A DNA stretch of 39,167 nt from Rhodospirillaceae bacterium (GCA_023266845.1 JAHFPH010000015.1:1-39167); one strand, 5' to 3'; shown: positions 12,173 to 21,119, counted from the stretch's first letter. The notes: generated by a model from the sequence alone, not told the origin. Program-made: numbers and translations.

Positions 12173-12784
12173 ATGCTGACGCTGCACGACAACATCACCT
12201 CGGGCAACGGCTATAAATGCCGTCTGCTGCTGACGCTATTGAAAAAACCGTTCAAGCGCATCGAGTACGACATCGACAAGGGTGAAACGCGCACGCCGGA
12301 GTACCTAGCGAAGATCAATCCCAACGGCCGCATCCCGGTGCTACAATTGGAAGACGGGACGTGCCTGCCCGAATCCGACGCGATCATGTGGTATCTGGCG
12401 GAAGGCACCGAGTTCCTGCCGGCGGATAGGCTCGCCCGCGCGCAAGCCCTATCCTGGATGTTCTTCGAGCAATACAGCCACGAGCCCAACATCGCCACGC
12501 TGCGCTATTGGATCACGCACAAGGTCGAGATGACGCCGGAGCGCCGGGCGGCGCTGCCGGGCAAGCGCGTCCAGGGCCAAGCCGCGCTGAAGGTGATGGA
12601 AAACCATCTGGCGAAGCACGGCTGGTTCGTGGGCGGCGGATATTCGATCGCCGATATCGCGCTTTATGCCTATACGCACGTGGCGGAACAGGGCGGGTTC
12701 GAGCTGAAGCCCTATCCGGCGCTGAACGCGTGGCTGAAACGCGTGGCGTCGCGGCCCGGGCACATCCCGATCACCAAGGGATGA
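12173..12784 (+). CDS. Glutathione S-transferase family protein
   Basis: 203 aa with an N-terminal thioredoxin-fold GST domain (residues 1-75, including the cis-Pro strand NPNGRIPVLQLEDGTCLPES and the SDAIMWYLAE glutathione gamma-Glu site) and a C-terminal helical domain (FVGGGYSIADIALYAYTHVA). The first motif, SGNGYKCRLLLTLL, places Ser or Asn where a catalytic Ser/Cys/Tyr would sit. The start is 4 nt after the gltB stop, so it can be read through from the glutamate synthase operon. The substrate cannot be told from sequence. Confidence 0.85.
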   Translation: MLTLHDNITSGNGYKCRLLLTLLKKPFKRIEYDIDKGETRTPEYLAKINPNGRIPVLQLEDGTCLPESDAIMWYLAEGTEFLPADRLARAQALSWMFFEQYSHEPNIATLRYWITHKVEMTPERRAALPGKRVQGQAALKVMENHLAKHGWFVGGGYSIADIALYAYTHVAEQGGFELKPYPALNAWLKRVASRPGHIPITKG

Positions 12785-12788
12785 GGCG

Positions 12789-13008
12789 ATGGCCGCGGGC
12801 CTGCCCTCGGTGGTCAGCGAGTGGAACGGCTACAAGGACACGGTGCGCGACGGCCGAGACCCAGGCGATGCTGGCGCGCCTTGCCAAAGGCGAGGCGAGC
12901 GTGGGCGAGTTGCTCGAGCTCGTTCCGGCGGGGCGGCGAATCGTCGCTCAGCGCGGCATCGTCTGGTTCGCCAAATACGGCGTGGCGCGAATCACAAAAC
13001 CCGCCTGA
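12789..13008 (+). pseudogene. Glycosyltransferase remnant with internal deletion and frame change
   Basis: From the ATG at 12789 the frame reads AAGLPSVVSEWNGYKDTVRDG, a phrase typical of the nucleotide-sugar-binding half of GT-B glycosyltransferases. At about 12858 the recognisable coding sequence moves to another frame and reads AETQAMLARLAKGEASVGEL, then RRIVAQRGIVWFAKYGVARI and a stop at 13008. I read this as an internal piece joined to the natural C-terminus of the same gene after loss of the middle. The N-terminal half is absent and the GST gene abuts it. The glycosyltransferase identity of the second part is inference. Confidence 0.55.
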
Positions 13009-13061
13009 ATCGAAGGCAACCTCTACCCACCGGCCACGCGCGAGGCGTATAGTCCGCGCCC

Positions 13062-13733
13062 GTGCGAACGCTCTATCACATGTTCCTGTCGCCCTATTCG
13101 CGCAAGGTGCGCGTGGCGCTGCGCGAAAAGGCGCTCGATTTCGAGCTGAAATCGGAAAAGGTCTGGGAGCGCCGCCCCGAATTCCTGGCGCTGAATCCGG
13201 CGGGCACGGTGCCGGTGCTGGTGGAGGAGAACGGCGCGGTGATCGCCGACAGCGTCGCCATCACCGAATACCTGGACGAAGCCTATCCCGACACGATCAA
13301 ATTGCTGCCCGACTCAGCCGGCGAGCGCGCCGAGGCGCGGCGCCTGATCGCCTGGTTCGACGAGAAATTCGGGCGCGAGGTGACGCGCAATCTGGTCGGC
13401 GAAAAACTGATGAAGCGGTTCCTGGTGCGCAGCGCGCCCGACTCCTCGGCGATCCGCGCCGGCAAGGAGAACGTCAAAACCCATCTCGGCTACATCGCCT
13501 ATCTCAGCGAGCGGCGGAACTGGCTGGCAGGCGACCGCTTCACGCTGGCCGACATCGCCGCGGCGGCGCAGGTCAGCTGCGTCGATTATCTGGGCGACGT
13601 TCCCTGGGACGAGCATCCCTTGGCCAAGGACTGGTACGCGCGGGTCAAGTCGCGGCCGAGCTTCCGCCCGCTGCTCGCCGACCATATTCCTGGCGCCCCG
13701 CCGCCCGCGCATTACGCCGATCTGGATTTTTAG
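13062..13733 (+). CDS. Glutathione S-transferase family protein (GTG start)
   Basis: 223 aa. The N-terminal thioredoxin fold (RTLYHMFLSPYSRKVRVALR) has the S-x-Y-S-x-K pattern of bacterial GSTs. It is followed by NPAGTVPVLVEENGAVIADS and ITEYLDEAYPD, then a helical domain with WLAGDRFTLADIAAAA. The GTG at 13062 was chosen because the first beta strand (RTLYHMF) is needed; the ATG at 13080 would cut it. It is convergent with the TPR gene, only 10 nt apart. It is not a close copy of the GST at 12173. Confidence 0.85.
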   Translation: MRTLYHMFLSPYSRKVRVALREKALDFELKSEKVWERRPEFLALNPAGTVPVLVEENGAVIADSVAITEYLDEAYPDTIKLLPDSAGERAEARRLIAWFDEKFGREVTRNLVGEKLMKRFLVRSAPDSSAIRAGKENVKTHLGYIAYLSERRNWLAGDRFTLADIAAAAQVSCVDYLGDVPWDEHPLAKDWYARVKSRPSFRPLLADHIPGAPPPAHYADLDF

Positions 13734-13743
13734 GCCGCGCGCC

Positions 13744-14574
13744 CTATTGCTTCACGTCCATCTTTTCCAGATTGGATTGCGCGGCGAGCGCGGCGGGGCT
13801 GTCGGGATGCGCCTTGATCACGGCCAACCAGTCCTCGCGCGCGCCGGCGTCGTCGCCGGTCAGGCGTTTGATGATGCCGCGCTCGACCAGCGCGTCGGGA
13901 TCGGTGGGCCTCAGCTTCAGCGCGCGGTCCACGTCCTGCCGCGCGCCGGCGAAATTCTCCAGGAACCGCCGCGCGCTGGCGCGAAACAGAAAGGCGTCGG
14001 CGCGCTCGGGGTCCAGCTTGATCGCCTGGTCGAAATCGGCCACCGCCTCCTTGTAGTTCTTGGCGGTGGCCAGCGTCTGGCCGCGGTCGATCCACAGTTC
14101 CGGGTCCTGTGGAACCAATTTCAGCGCCGCGCTTTGCACCGCGTTGGCGCGGGCCGTGTCGCCCAACAAAAGCCAGGCCTGGCCGGCCTGGGCCAGCAGG
14201 CCCACGCGCAGCAATTCCTGCTCGGGGTTCTTCAGCTCCTGCGCCAGCTGCTCCAATCGCTCGGCGCCCTGCTTGTATTGCTTGAGCGCCACCAGCGCCA
14301 CGGCGGCACAGTGCCGCGCCGGCGCCCCGCCGCCCTGGTCCTGCCAGGTCAGCGCCTGGTCGAACGCGGTGTTGGCGTCGCGCCGCGCCATGGTCATGCA
14401 GGCCTCGTAGCGCTGCTCGTCCGACGGCGGTTTGCTCTTGGACGCCTGGGCCAGGACATCGGAGGCCAACCACCAAGGCACCAAGACACCTAGAAGAGCG
14501 ATGCGCGGCCAAAAGCCGCGCAAAAAACCATTTCCTTGGTGCCTTGGTGTCTTGGTGGTTATCTTCATCTGCAT
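13744..14574 (-). CDS. Exported TPR-repeat protein; signal peptide encoded by a dispersed palindrome
   Basis: 276 aa. After an apparent signal peptide (h-region IALLGVLVPWWLA, cleavage near VLAQ-A) the protein is made of tetratricopeptide repeats from about residue 75 to 265 (for example AVADFDQAIKLDPERADAFL and DVDRALKLRPTDPDALVERG). TPR proteins act as protein-binding scaffolds; no partner is evident. The first ~38 codons, including ITTKTPRHQGNGFLRGFWPR, are read out of a palindromic repeat (14468-14560), so the native start may have been replaced or extended by that element. No Shine-Dalgarno sequence precedes the ATG at 14574; an ATG at 14568 is an alternative. Confidence 0.75.
   Translation of the reverse strand: MQMKITTKTPRHQGNGFLRGFWPRIALLGVLVPWWLASDVLAQASKSKPPSDEQRYEACMTMARRDANTAFDQALTWQDQGGGAPARHCAAVALVALKQYKQGAERLEQLAQELKNPEQELLRVGLLAQAGQAWLLLGDTARANAVQSAALKLVPQDPELWIDRGQTLATAKNYKEAVADFDQAIKLDPERADAFLFRASARRFLENFAGARQDVDRALKLRPTDPDALVERGIIKRLTGDDAGAREDWLAVIKAHPDSPAALAAQSNLEKMDVKQ
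14468..14560. repeat. 93-bp palindromic element of the dispersed TTKTPRHQ type
   Basis: The outer arms are 14468-14492 (AACCACCAAGGCACCAAGAC...) and 14536-14560. They are complementary over about 25 bp with a few mismatches (the GG and GA positions are swapped). The centre has a perfect 7-bp hairpin, GCGCGGC and GCCGCGC around CAAAA (14503-14521). From memory, translations such as NHQDTKAPR and TTKTPRHQG recur across unrelated bacterial genomes and mark a dispersed intergenic repeat. Here it lies inside the 5' end of the TPR coding region. Confidence 0.8.
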
Positions 14575-14575
14575 T

Positions 14576-14612
14576 GATTCTACGCCGGCCCGTGAAACCT
14601 GACCATAGAATC
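14576..14612. repeat. Inverted repeat in the divergent TPR / epimerase region
   Basis: GATTCTA (14576-14582) and TAGAATC (14606-14612) are perfect 7-bp complements separated by 23 nt, within the 46-nt gap between divergent start codons. Each arm contains a TAGAAT that could serve as a -10 box, but no matching -35 boxes were found. Confidence 0.4.
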
Positions 14613-14620
14613 GCAGGAAA

Positions 14621-15493
14621 ATGACCGAACCAAGGCGTCTGTTCTGCTTCGGCCTGGGCTACACCGCGCTGGCGTTGGCCGAGGGGTTTAGCGCCCAGGG
14701 CTGGCGCGTCGCCGGCACCTGCCGGACCGGGGACAAGCGTGCCGCGTTCGCCGCGCGCGGGATCGAGGTCTTCGTCTTCGACGGCGGCGCCAAGCTGTCC
14801 GATCCGCGCGCGGCCCTGGCCGGCGCGACGCACATCCTTTCTTCCGTGCCGCCCGGCGTATTCGATCCGGTGCTCGCCGCGCATGGCGCCGATCTCGCGG
14901 CGCTCAAGGGCGTGGAATGGGCCGGCTATCTGTCCACGACCGGCGTCTATGGCGACCGCGCCGGCGGTTGGGTGGACGAACAGAGTGAGAGGCTGCCGAC
15001 GAGCGCGCGGGGCCGCCAGCGTGTCGCGGCGGAAGACGCGTGGCTCAAGCTGTGGCGCGACCATGCGTTGCCGGTGCATGTATTCCGTCTTGCCGGAATC
15101 TACGGGCCGGGGCGCAACGCGGTCGACACGGTGCGCGCTGGACAGGCCAAGCGCATCGACAAGCCCGGCCAGGTGTTCAGCCACATCCACGTGGACGACA
15201 TCGCCCGGGTGCTTGCGGCCTCGATCATCAGGCCCAATCCCGGCGCGATCTACAACCTGTGCGACGACGACCCCGCCCCGCCCGCCGTCGTGATCGAGGA
15301 AGCCTGTCGGCTGCTCGGCGTTCCGCCGCCGCCGCTGGTGCCGTTCGAGCGGGCGAAGGTGGGCATGTCGGAGATGGCGCGGAGCTTCTATGCCGACAAC
15401 AAGCGCGTGCGCAACGACCGCATCAAGCAGGAGCTGGGCGTGACATTGCGCTATCCAAGCTACAAGGACGGGCTGCGGGCCTTGCTCGCATAA
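14621..15493 (+). CDS. NAD(P)-dependent epimerase-like SDR (YeeZ type)
   Basis: 290 aa. The N-terminal Rossmann region reads RLFCFGLGYTALALAEGFSA, a GxGYxA turn like that of E. coli YeeZ and related atypical SDRs. It is followed by HILSSVPPG, YLSTTGVYGDRAG, VFRLAGIYGPGRNAVD and FSHIHVDDIARVLAASI, which is the extended-SDR dimer and substrate region. The usual catalytic YxxxK is not evident, which fits this subgroup. No metabolic partner is nearby; the substrate is unknown. Confidence 0.8.
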   Translation: MTEPRRLFCFGLGYTALALAEGFSAQGWRVAGTCRTGDKRAAFAARGIEVFVFDGGAKLSDPRAALAGATHILSSVPPGVFDPVLAAHGADLAALKGVEWAGYLSTTGVYGDRAGGWVDEQSERLPTSARGRQRVAAEDAWLKLWRDHALPVHVFRLAGIYGPGRNAVDTVRAGQAKRIDKPGQVFSHIHVDDIARVLAASIIRPNPGAIYNLCDDDPAPPAVVIEEACRLLGVPPPPLVPFERAKVGMSEMARSFYADNKRVRNDRIKQELGVTLRYPSYKDGLRALLA

Positions 15494-15534
15494 GACCGTC
15501 GTGCCCGGCCGGGACGAAAGAGGCATAAAACGGC

Positions 15535-16308
15535 TTATTTCAGCTTATCGCTGAGTTCCTCGACCGCCGCGAGGATCAGCCCGATCTCATCGGGCTCGGC
15601 CTGGCGATGGCCGGCCTTCTTGACCAGCGTGAGCGTCACGTCTTCGCTCTCCAGCTTCTCCGCCAGACGCTGCGAATAAGTCCAGGGCACGTCGCGGTCC
15701 TGCATGCCGTGCAGCAAGCGTACCGGACACTTGATCGGGATCGGCGCACCCAGCAGCAGATGGTTGCGACCGTCCTCGATCAGGGCCCTGGTGATGGGAT
15801 ACGGCCCGTCGCCATAGGCCGAGGGGCGATAGATCACGCCGTCCAGCATCAGGGTTTCGCGCACGGACGGCGCCATGTTCGGCCACATCAGTTCTTCGGT
15901 GAAATCGGGCGCGGCGGCGATGCCCACCAGCCCCGCCACGCGCTCTGGACGTTTAAGAGCCACAAGAAGCATCAGCCACCCGCCCATGCTCGAGCCGACC
16001 AGGATCTGCGGCCCTTGCGTCAGCCGGTCGAGCGCGTCTAGCGAATCGCTAAGCCAAGTCGAGATGGTGCATCGGGTGAACTCGCCGCCCGTGGCGCCGT
16101 GGCCTGAATAATCGAAGCGCAGGAAGCCCTGCTTGCGCGCGCGGCAGAAGCCTTCCAGGGCCAGGGCTTTCGCGCCAGTCATGTCGGAGCGGAACCCGCC
16201 CAGGAACATCACGCCGGGCGCGGCACCGGCCGTGCGGCGATACGCGATTGCCGCGCCGCCTTCGCGTGTTAGTATCGCGGCCTCTTGCGATTTCCGGTTA
16301 TCGGACAT
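15535..16308 (-). CDS. Alpha/beta hydrolase
   Basis: 257 aa (259 if the ATG at 16314 is used). The nucleophile elbow is GSSMGGW, the oxyanion region is VMFLGGFRSDMTGAKA, and the catalytic Asp and His are probably in LLHGMQDRDVPW and KKAGHRQAEPDEI near the C-terminus. It resembles the serine aminopeptidase S33 / palmitoyl-thioesterase ABHD10-like hydrolases of alphaproteobacteria. The substrate is not predictable. Its ATG (16308-16306) overlaps the ATG of the divergent glycosyltransferase in one CATG, and neither start has a visible Shine-Dalgarno sequence. Confidence 0.82.
   Translation of the reverse strand: MSDNRKSQEAAILTREGGAAIAYRRTAGAAPGVMFLGGFRSDMTGAKALALEGFCRARKQGFLRFDYSGHGATGGEFTRCTISTWLSDSLDALDRLTQGPQILVGSSMGGWLMLLVALKRPERVAGLVGIAAAPDFTEELMWPNMAPSVRETLMLDGVIYRPSAYGDGPYPITRALIEDGRNHLLLGAPIPIKCPVRLLHGMQDRDVPWTYSQRLAEKLESEDVTLTLVKKAGHRQAEPDEIGLILAAVEELSDKLK
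16248..16275 (+). promoter_or_regulatory. Candidate promoter of the glycosyltransferase pair, inside the divergent hydrolase gene
   Basis: TTGCCG (16248-16253), a 16-nt spacer, then TAGTAT (16270-16275). Predicted transcription starts near 16282, about 25 nt before the ATG at 16307. It lies within the first codons of the hydrolase gene on the other strand. Confidence 0.45.
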
Positions 16309-17569
16309 GGGCATTTCGGGCGGCAGCGCGTCCACTCCTGGGCTTGGCGAGGCATCGGCTGATCCGGCGCGCGACGGCCGGCCGCCGGTTGTCTTACAGG
16401 TGTTGCCGGGGCTTGTCACCGGCGGGGTCGAGCGCGGCACGGTCGACGTCGCCGCCGCGCTGGCGGCCGCGGGCTGGACCAGCCTGGTCGCGTCCAGCGG
16501 CGGGCCGATGGTGCGCGAATTGGAGCGCGCCCGCGCCAGGCACATCCCACTGCCGCTCGACAGCAAGAACCCGTTCGTCATGCGCGCCAATATCGACCGT
16601 CTGCAGCGCGCGATGGCCGAGTTCGGCGTCGACGTGGTGCATGCGCGCAGCCGCGCGCCCGCCTGGAGCGCGCTGTTCGCCGCGCGGCGGCACGGCGCGC
16701 GCTTCATCACCACCTTCCACGGCACCTACAACATCGCCGGCAACCCGGCCAAACGTTGGTACAACTCGGTCATGGCGCGCGGCGACCGGGTGATCGCCGC
16801 CTCGCGCTTCATCGTCGATCACGTGGTCAAGGATTACGGCGGCGATCCCACGCGCATCCGCCACATTCCGCGCGGCATCGACTTCAACGTGTTCGACCCG
16901 GCGCGGGTCAGCGCCGAGCGGCAGATGAAGTTGGCGCGCGACTGGCGCCTGCCGGACGGCGTGCCGGTGATCATGCTGCCGGGCAGGCTGACGCGCTGGA
17001 AGGGGCAGTCCGTGCTGATCGACGCCATCGCCCGGCGCGGCAAGCGCGACCTGCGCTGCCTTTTGGTCGGCGCCGATCAGGGGCGCGGCGGCTATCGCAA
17101 GGAGCTCGAACAGCGCATCGCCGCGGCCGGGCTGGATACGGTCATCCACATCATCGACCAATGCAACGACATGCCCGCGGCCTATAAGCTCGCCGATCTC
17201 GTGGTGTCGGCCTCGACCGACGCCGAGGCGTTCGGGCGCGTGGCGGTCGAGGCGCAGGCGATGGGCAAGCCGGTGGTCGCCACCGACCACGGCGGCTCGC
17301 GCGAGACGGTGCTGCACGGCCAGACCGGCTGGCTGATCCCGCCGGGCGACCCCGCTTCGCTTGCCGTCGCGATCGACGCCGGCCTGTCGCTGACCGAGGC
17401 CGAGCGCCACGCCATCGCCGAGCGCGCCATCGCCTTCGCCCGCGCCAATTTCAACAAGCAGCTGATGTGCGCGCGCACGATGGAAGTGTACCGCGAGGTG
17501 CTGGGCTTGGCGCCGATTGGCGTTCCCATGGCCGCGCCGCCGGGCGACGAAGGCGCGGCCGCGGCGTGA
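16307..17569 (+). CDS. GT4-like glycosyltransferase
   Basis: 420 aa, GT-B fold. The N-terminal acceptor domain starts at VVLQVLPGLVTGGVERGTVD. The C-terminal nucleotide-sugar domain has VIMLPGRLTRWKGQSVLIDA, the E-x7-E type region AEAFGRVAVEAQAMGKPVVA and the loop TDHGGSRETVLHGQTGWLIPPGD. Proteins of this kind build LPS core or other surface glycans. The ATG at 16307 adds about 27 residues before the first strand; no later Met fits. It overlaps the next gene (a GT9 protein) by 4 nt, so the two likely act on the same glycan, plausibly the LPS core. Confidence 0.88.
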   Translation: MGISGGSASTPGLGEASADPARDGRPPVVLQVLPGLVTGGVERGTVDVAAALAAAGWTSLVASSGGPMVRELERARARHIPLPLDSKNPFVMRANIDRLQRAMAEFGVDVVHARSRAPAWSALFAARRHGARFITTFHGTYNIAGNPAKRWYNSVMARGDRVIAASRFIVDHVVKDYGGDPTRIRHIPRGIDFNVFDPARVSAERQMKLARDWRLPDGVPVIMLPGRLTRWKGQSVLIDAIARRGKRDLRCLLVGADQGRGGYRKELEQRIAAAGLDTVIHIIDQCNDMPAAYKLADLVVSASTDAEAFGRVAVEAQAMGKPVVATDHGGSRETVLHGQTGWLIPPGDPASLAVAIDAGLSLTEAERHAIAERAIAFARANFNKQLMCARTMEVYREVLGLAPIGVPMAAPPGDEGAAAA

Positions 17570-18501
17570 GCGCGGGCCTGCCCGCTGGGCGCATTCTCGT
17601 CATCAAGCTGGGGGCGCTGGGCGATTTCATCCAGGCGCTGGGGCCGATGCAGGCGATCCGCCGGCATCACGCCCGCGCCCATATCGCGCTCCTGACCACG
17701 CAGCCCTATGAAGCGGTCGCGCGCGCGAGCGGATTGTTCGACGAGATCAACACGGGCGGACGCACGCCCTGGTGGCGCGTCTATCGATTGGCGCATCTGT
17801 TCGGCTGGCTGAACGGCGGCGATTTCGACCGCGTGTACGATCTGCAGACCTCGCGGCGCAGCTCGTTTCTGTTCGAATTGTTCCTGCACAACCGGCGCCC
17901 GGAATGGTCGGGCATCGCCGCGCGCGCGTCGCATCCCCACAAAAATCCCGCCCGCGACCGCATGCACACGGTCGACCGCCAGCGCGAGCAGTTGCGGATG
18001 GCCGGGATCGACGACGTGCCGGACGCGGACTTGTCGTTCCTCACGGGCGACGTGGCGCAATTCGGCCTGCCGCCGCGATTCGCTTTATTGGTTCCAGGCG
18101 GGTCGCCGCAGCGCCCGGTAAAACGCTGGCCCAGGGAAAGTTATATGGCGCTGGCGCGTGAGGTGAAGGGCAGGGGAATAGCGCCGCTCGTGCTCGGCGG
18201 CCCGGAGGAGCGCGATTTGGCCGAGGTGATCGCCAGGGCCGGGCAGGGAATGAACCTTGCCGGCCGGACCGACCTCGGCGACGTCGCCGCGCTCGCGCGC
18301 CTGGCCGTTTGCGCGGTCGGCAACGACACCGGCCCGATGCATGTGATCGCCGGCGTGGGCTGCCCGTCGCTGGCGCTGTTTTCGTCCGACTCCGACCCGG
18401 CACTGTGCGCCCCTAGGGGGCCGAAAGTCCAGATTCTGCGCCGCGACCGGCTGGATCGGCTGACCCTGGCCGAGGTTGCTGCGGCGATCCCCTTGCGCTA
18501 A
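17566..18501 (+). CDS. GT9-family (heptosyltransferase-like) glycosyltransferase
   Basis: 311 aa starting at GTG 17566, which overlaps the previous stop as GTGA. The N-terminus [20 protein letters not shown] is the classical heptosyltransferase opening. In the C-terminal half are [16 protein letters not shown], the [14 protein letters not shown] strand and [20 protein letters not shown], the ADP-heptose site typical of WaaC/WaaF relatives. It probably adds a heptose or similar sugar to LPS core together with the upstream glycosyltransferase. The acceptor position is not known, so no waa symbol is given. Confidence 0.87.
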   Translation: MSAGLPAGRILVIKLGALGDFIQALGPMQAIRRHHARAHIALLTTQPYEAVARASGLFDEINTGGRTPWWRVYRLAHLFGWLNGGDFDRVYDLQTSRRSSFLFELFLHNRRPEWSGIAARASHPHKNPARDRMHTVDRQREQLRMAGIDDVPDADLSFLTGDVAQFGLPPRFALLVPGGSPQRPVKRWPRESYMALAREVKGRGIAPLVLGGPEERDLAEVIARAGQGMNLAGRTDLGDVAALARLAVCAVGNDTGPMHVIAGVGCPSLALFSSDSDPALCAPRGPKVQILRRDRLDRLTLAEVAAAIPLR

Positions 18502-18529
18502 ACCTGCGCGCCCTGAAAGCCGCACGGAT

Positions 18530-20473
18530 ATGAGCCAGCAAGTAACGGTCACGCTGCCCGACGGCAGCACGAAGAGCTTCGACGCGCCGCCAACCGGCGC
18601 CGATGTCGCGCGCGCCATCGGTCCCGGCCTGGCCAAGGCCGCGCTCGCGGTCAAGCTCGACGGCAAGCTCGCGGACCTCAAATCGCTGATCGGGCGGGAC
18701 TGCAAGATCGAGATCGTCACGGCCAAAAGCAAGGAGGCGCTGGAGCTGCTGCGCCACGACGCCGCGCATGTGCTGGCCGAGGCGGTGCAGGAGTTGTTCC
18801 CCGGCACCCAGATCACCTTCGGCCCCGCGACCGAGGACGGGTTCTATTACGACTTCGCGCGCAAGGAGCCGTTCTCGACCGACGACTTCGCTGGAATCGA
18901 GGCGAAGATGCGCGAGATCGTGGACCGCGACGAGCCGATCGAGCGCGAGGTGTGGGACCGCGACAAGATCAAGAAGTATTTCGTCGAGCACGGCGAGACC
19001 TTCAAGGCCGAATGGGCCGAGGAGCTGCCGCGGGACGAGATCATCACGGTCTACCGCCAGGGCAAGTGGCTGGACATGTGCACCGGCCCGCATCTGCCCT
19101 CGACCGGCAAGCTCGGCAAGGCGTTCAAGCTGATGAAGTTGAGCGGCACCTATTGGCGCGGCGACCGCAACAAGCCGCAGCTCCAGCGCATCTACGGCAC
19201 CGCCTGGGCCGACGAGAAGCAGCTCAAGGACTATCTGACGCGCCTGGAAGAAGCCGAGAAACGCGACCATCGCAAGATCGGCCGCGAGATGGGCCTGTTC
19301 CATCAGCAGGAAGAGGCGATCGGCAGCGTGTTCTGGCACGACAAGGGCTGGACCTTGTGGCGCACGCTCGAGACCTATATGCGCCGGCGGCTGGAGCGCG
19401 CGGGCTATCAAGAGGTGAAAACGCCGCAGCTTGTCGACCGCTCGCTGTGGGAAGCCTCGGGCCACTGGGAAAAATTCCACGAGGGCATGTTCCTGGCCAA
19501 TCCGCGCAGCGAAAAAGCCGCGGCCGAGGAAAGCGGACGCGTCATCGCCATCAAGCCGATGAACTGCCCCTGCCACGTGCAGATCTTCCGCCAGGGCTTG
19601 CGCAGCTATCGCGAGCTGCCGCTGCGCATGGCCGAGTTCGGCTCGTGCCATCGCTACGAACCTTCGGGCGCGCTGCACGGCCTCATGCGCGTGCGCGCCT
19701 TCACCCAGGACGACGCGCATATCTTCGTGACCGAGGATCAGATCACGTCGGAGGGCAAGGCGTTCTGCGACTTGCTGCGTTCGGTCTACAAGGACCTGGG
19801 GTTCAGCGATGTGTCGGTGAAATTCTCCGACCGCCCGGCGGTGCGCGCCGGATCGGACGCGGTGTGGGACAAGGCCGAGGCGGCGCTACGGGACGCGGCC
19901 GAGGCCGGCGGGCTGGCGCTGACCTTCAATCCGGGTGAGGGCGCGTTCTATGGGCCGAAGCTGGAATTCGTGCTGCGCGACGCGATCGGCCGCGACTGGC
20001 AATGCGGCACGCTGCAGGTCGATTTCGTGATGCCCGAGCGGTTGGGCGCCTCTTACGTGGGCGAGGACGGGCAGAAACACGTGCCTGTCATGCTGCATCG
20101 CGCGATCCTGGGCTCGTTCGAGCGCTTCATCGGCATCCTGATCGAGCATTACGCCGGCAAGTTCCCGCTATGGCTCGCACCCTTGCAGGCCGTGGTCGCC
20201 ACCATCGTGGGCGAGGCCGACCCCTATGCCATGAAGGTGCTGGAGGCGCTAAGCGCGGCGGGCATCCGCGCCAAGGCCGATCTCAGCAACGAGACCATCA
20301 ATTACAAGGTGCGCGAGCACAGCCTGGCCAAGGTGCCCTATATGCTCGTGCTCGGACGCAAAGAGGCCGAGGCCGGCACGGTCGCGCTGCGCGAATTGGG
20401 CGGCAGGGCCCAGGAAGTCCTTGCGCTGGCGGAAACCGTCTCTAAACTAAAAGACGCGGTGCAAATGCCCTGA
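18530..20473 (+). CDS. thrS: Threonyl-tRNA synthetase
   Basis: 647 aa with the full ThrRS layout. An N-terminal TGS domain (about 1-63, [20 protein letters not shown]) is followed by the editing domain with the H-x3-H pair in [17 protein letters not shown]. The class II catalytic core has motif 2 and [20 protein letters not shown], which carries the zinc Cys, and the C-terminal anticodon domain starts around 545. It lies 28 nt after the GT9 stop. infC follows after 71 nt, the conserved thrS-infC order. No T-box or other leader was seen. Confidence 0.97.
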   Translation: MSQQVTVTLPDGSTKSFDAPPTGADVARAIGPGLAKAALAVKLDGKLADLKSLIGRDCKIEIVTAKSKEALELLRHDAAHVLAEAVQELFPGTQITFGPATEDGFYYDFARKEPFSTDDFAGIEAKMREIVDRDEPIEREVWDRDKIKKYFVEHGETFKAEWAEELPRDEIITVYRQGKWLDMCTGPHLPSTGKLGKAFKLMKLSGTYWRGDRNKPQLQRIYGTAWADEKQLKDYLTRLEEAEKRDHRKIGREMGLFHQQEEAIGSVFWHDKGWTLWRTLETYMRRRLERAGYQEVKTPQLVDRSLWEASGHWEKFHEGMFLANPRSEKAAAEESGRVIAIKPMNCPCHVQIFRQGLRSYRELPLRMAEFGSCHRYEPSGALHGLMRVRAFTQDDAHIFVTEDQITSEGKAFCDLLRSVYKDLGFSDVSVKFSDRPAVRAGSDAVWDKAEAALRDAAEAGGLALTFNPGEGAFYGPKLEFVLRDAIGRDWQCGTLQVDFVMPERLGASYVGEDGQKHVPVMLHRAILGSFERFIGILIEHYAGKFPLWLAPLQAVVATIVGEADPYAMKVLEALSAAGIRAKADLSNETINYKVREHSLAKVPYMLVLGRKEAEAGTVALRELGGRAQEVLALAETVSKLKDAVQMP

Positions 20474-20532
20474 GGCCGGACGGTCGGTAAGGGCTTGATT
20501 TGCCGCAGTTTGCCCCACGGGGGCTTTGCCAC

Positions 20533-20547
20533 AGGAGGCCTTCAATA
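20533..20547 (+). promoter_or_regulatory. Ribosome binding site and AUA start of infC
   Basis: A perfect AGGAGG (20533-20538) sits 6 nt before ATA (20545-20547), in frame with IF3. No ATG, GTG or TTG near this position is both in frame and properly spaced. Confidence 0.75.
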
Positions 20548-21081
20548 GCCCGTCTTCCCACCGACCTTGCGCCTAGTCGCGAAGGTCCACGCGTCAATCA
20601 CGAAATCCGCCTGCCCCAAGTCCGCCTTGTCGATGAAAGAGGCAACATGATCGGCGTCGTGCCGATCCGCGAGGCGCTGGACCGCGCCGACGAGGCCGGC
20701 CTCGATTTGGTCGAAATCGCGCCCCAGGCCGAACCGCCGGTCTGCAAGATTCTCGACTACGGCAAATATAAATACGAAATCCAAAAAAAGAAAAACGAGG
20801 CGCGCAAGCGCCAGAAGGTGATCGACGTCAAGGAGGTCAAGTTCAGGCCGGGCATCGACGATCACGACTACGACGTCAAGATGCGCGCCATGAAGAAATT
20901 CCTGGATGAAGGCGACAAGGTGAAGGTCACGCTGCGCTTCCGCGGCCGCGAGATGGCGCACCCGGAGCTGGGCGCCCAGGTGCTGGAGCGGGTGCGCAAG
21001 GATCTGGGCGAGCTGTCGAAGATCGAGCAGTTCCCGCGCATGGAAGGCCGGCAGATGACCATGGTGGTCGCGCCGAAATAG
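20545..21081 (+). CDS. infC: Translation initiation factor IF-3, apparent ATA start
   Basis: IF3 binds the 30S subunit, blocks premature 50S joining and checks start-codon pairing. Started at ATA 20545 the product has 178 residues, the normal length. The N-domain carries [22 protein letters not shown], the linker is rich in Lys and Arg ([16 protein letters not shown]), and the C-domain has [20 protein letters not shown] and GREMAH. The ATA is preceded by a perfect AGGAGG. IF3 discriminates against non-canonical starts, and E. coli infC uses AUU for autoregulation. An AUA here would give the same feedback. An in-frame ATG at 20500 would add about 15 residues and has no ribosome site. Confidence 0.93.
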   Translation: MARLPTDLAPSREGPRVNHEIRLPQVRLVDERGNMIGVVPIREALDRADEAGLDLVEIAPQAEPPVCKILDYGKYKYEIQKKKNEARKRQKVIDVKEVKFRPGIDDHDYDVKMRAMKKFLDEGDKVKVTLRFRGREMAHPELGAQVLERVRKDLGELSKIEQFPRMEGRQMTMVVAPK

Positions 21082-21119
21082 GCGCGGGCGCCGGCCCTCG
21101 CCGCGGCTTAAGCTCATTC

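Noticed and set aside
12789-13052. Intact small gene starting at the ATG at 12789
   Set aside because: Only its first 22 codons look like protein; after that the recognisable coding signal is in another frame.
14576-14612. Pair of divergent leaderless promoters from the TAGAAT arms
   Set aside because: No -35 boxes at proper spacing, and the minus-strand start would fall past its own ATG.
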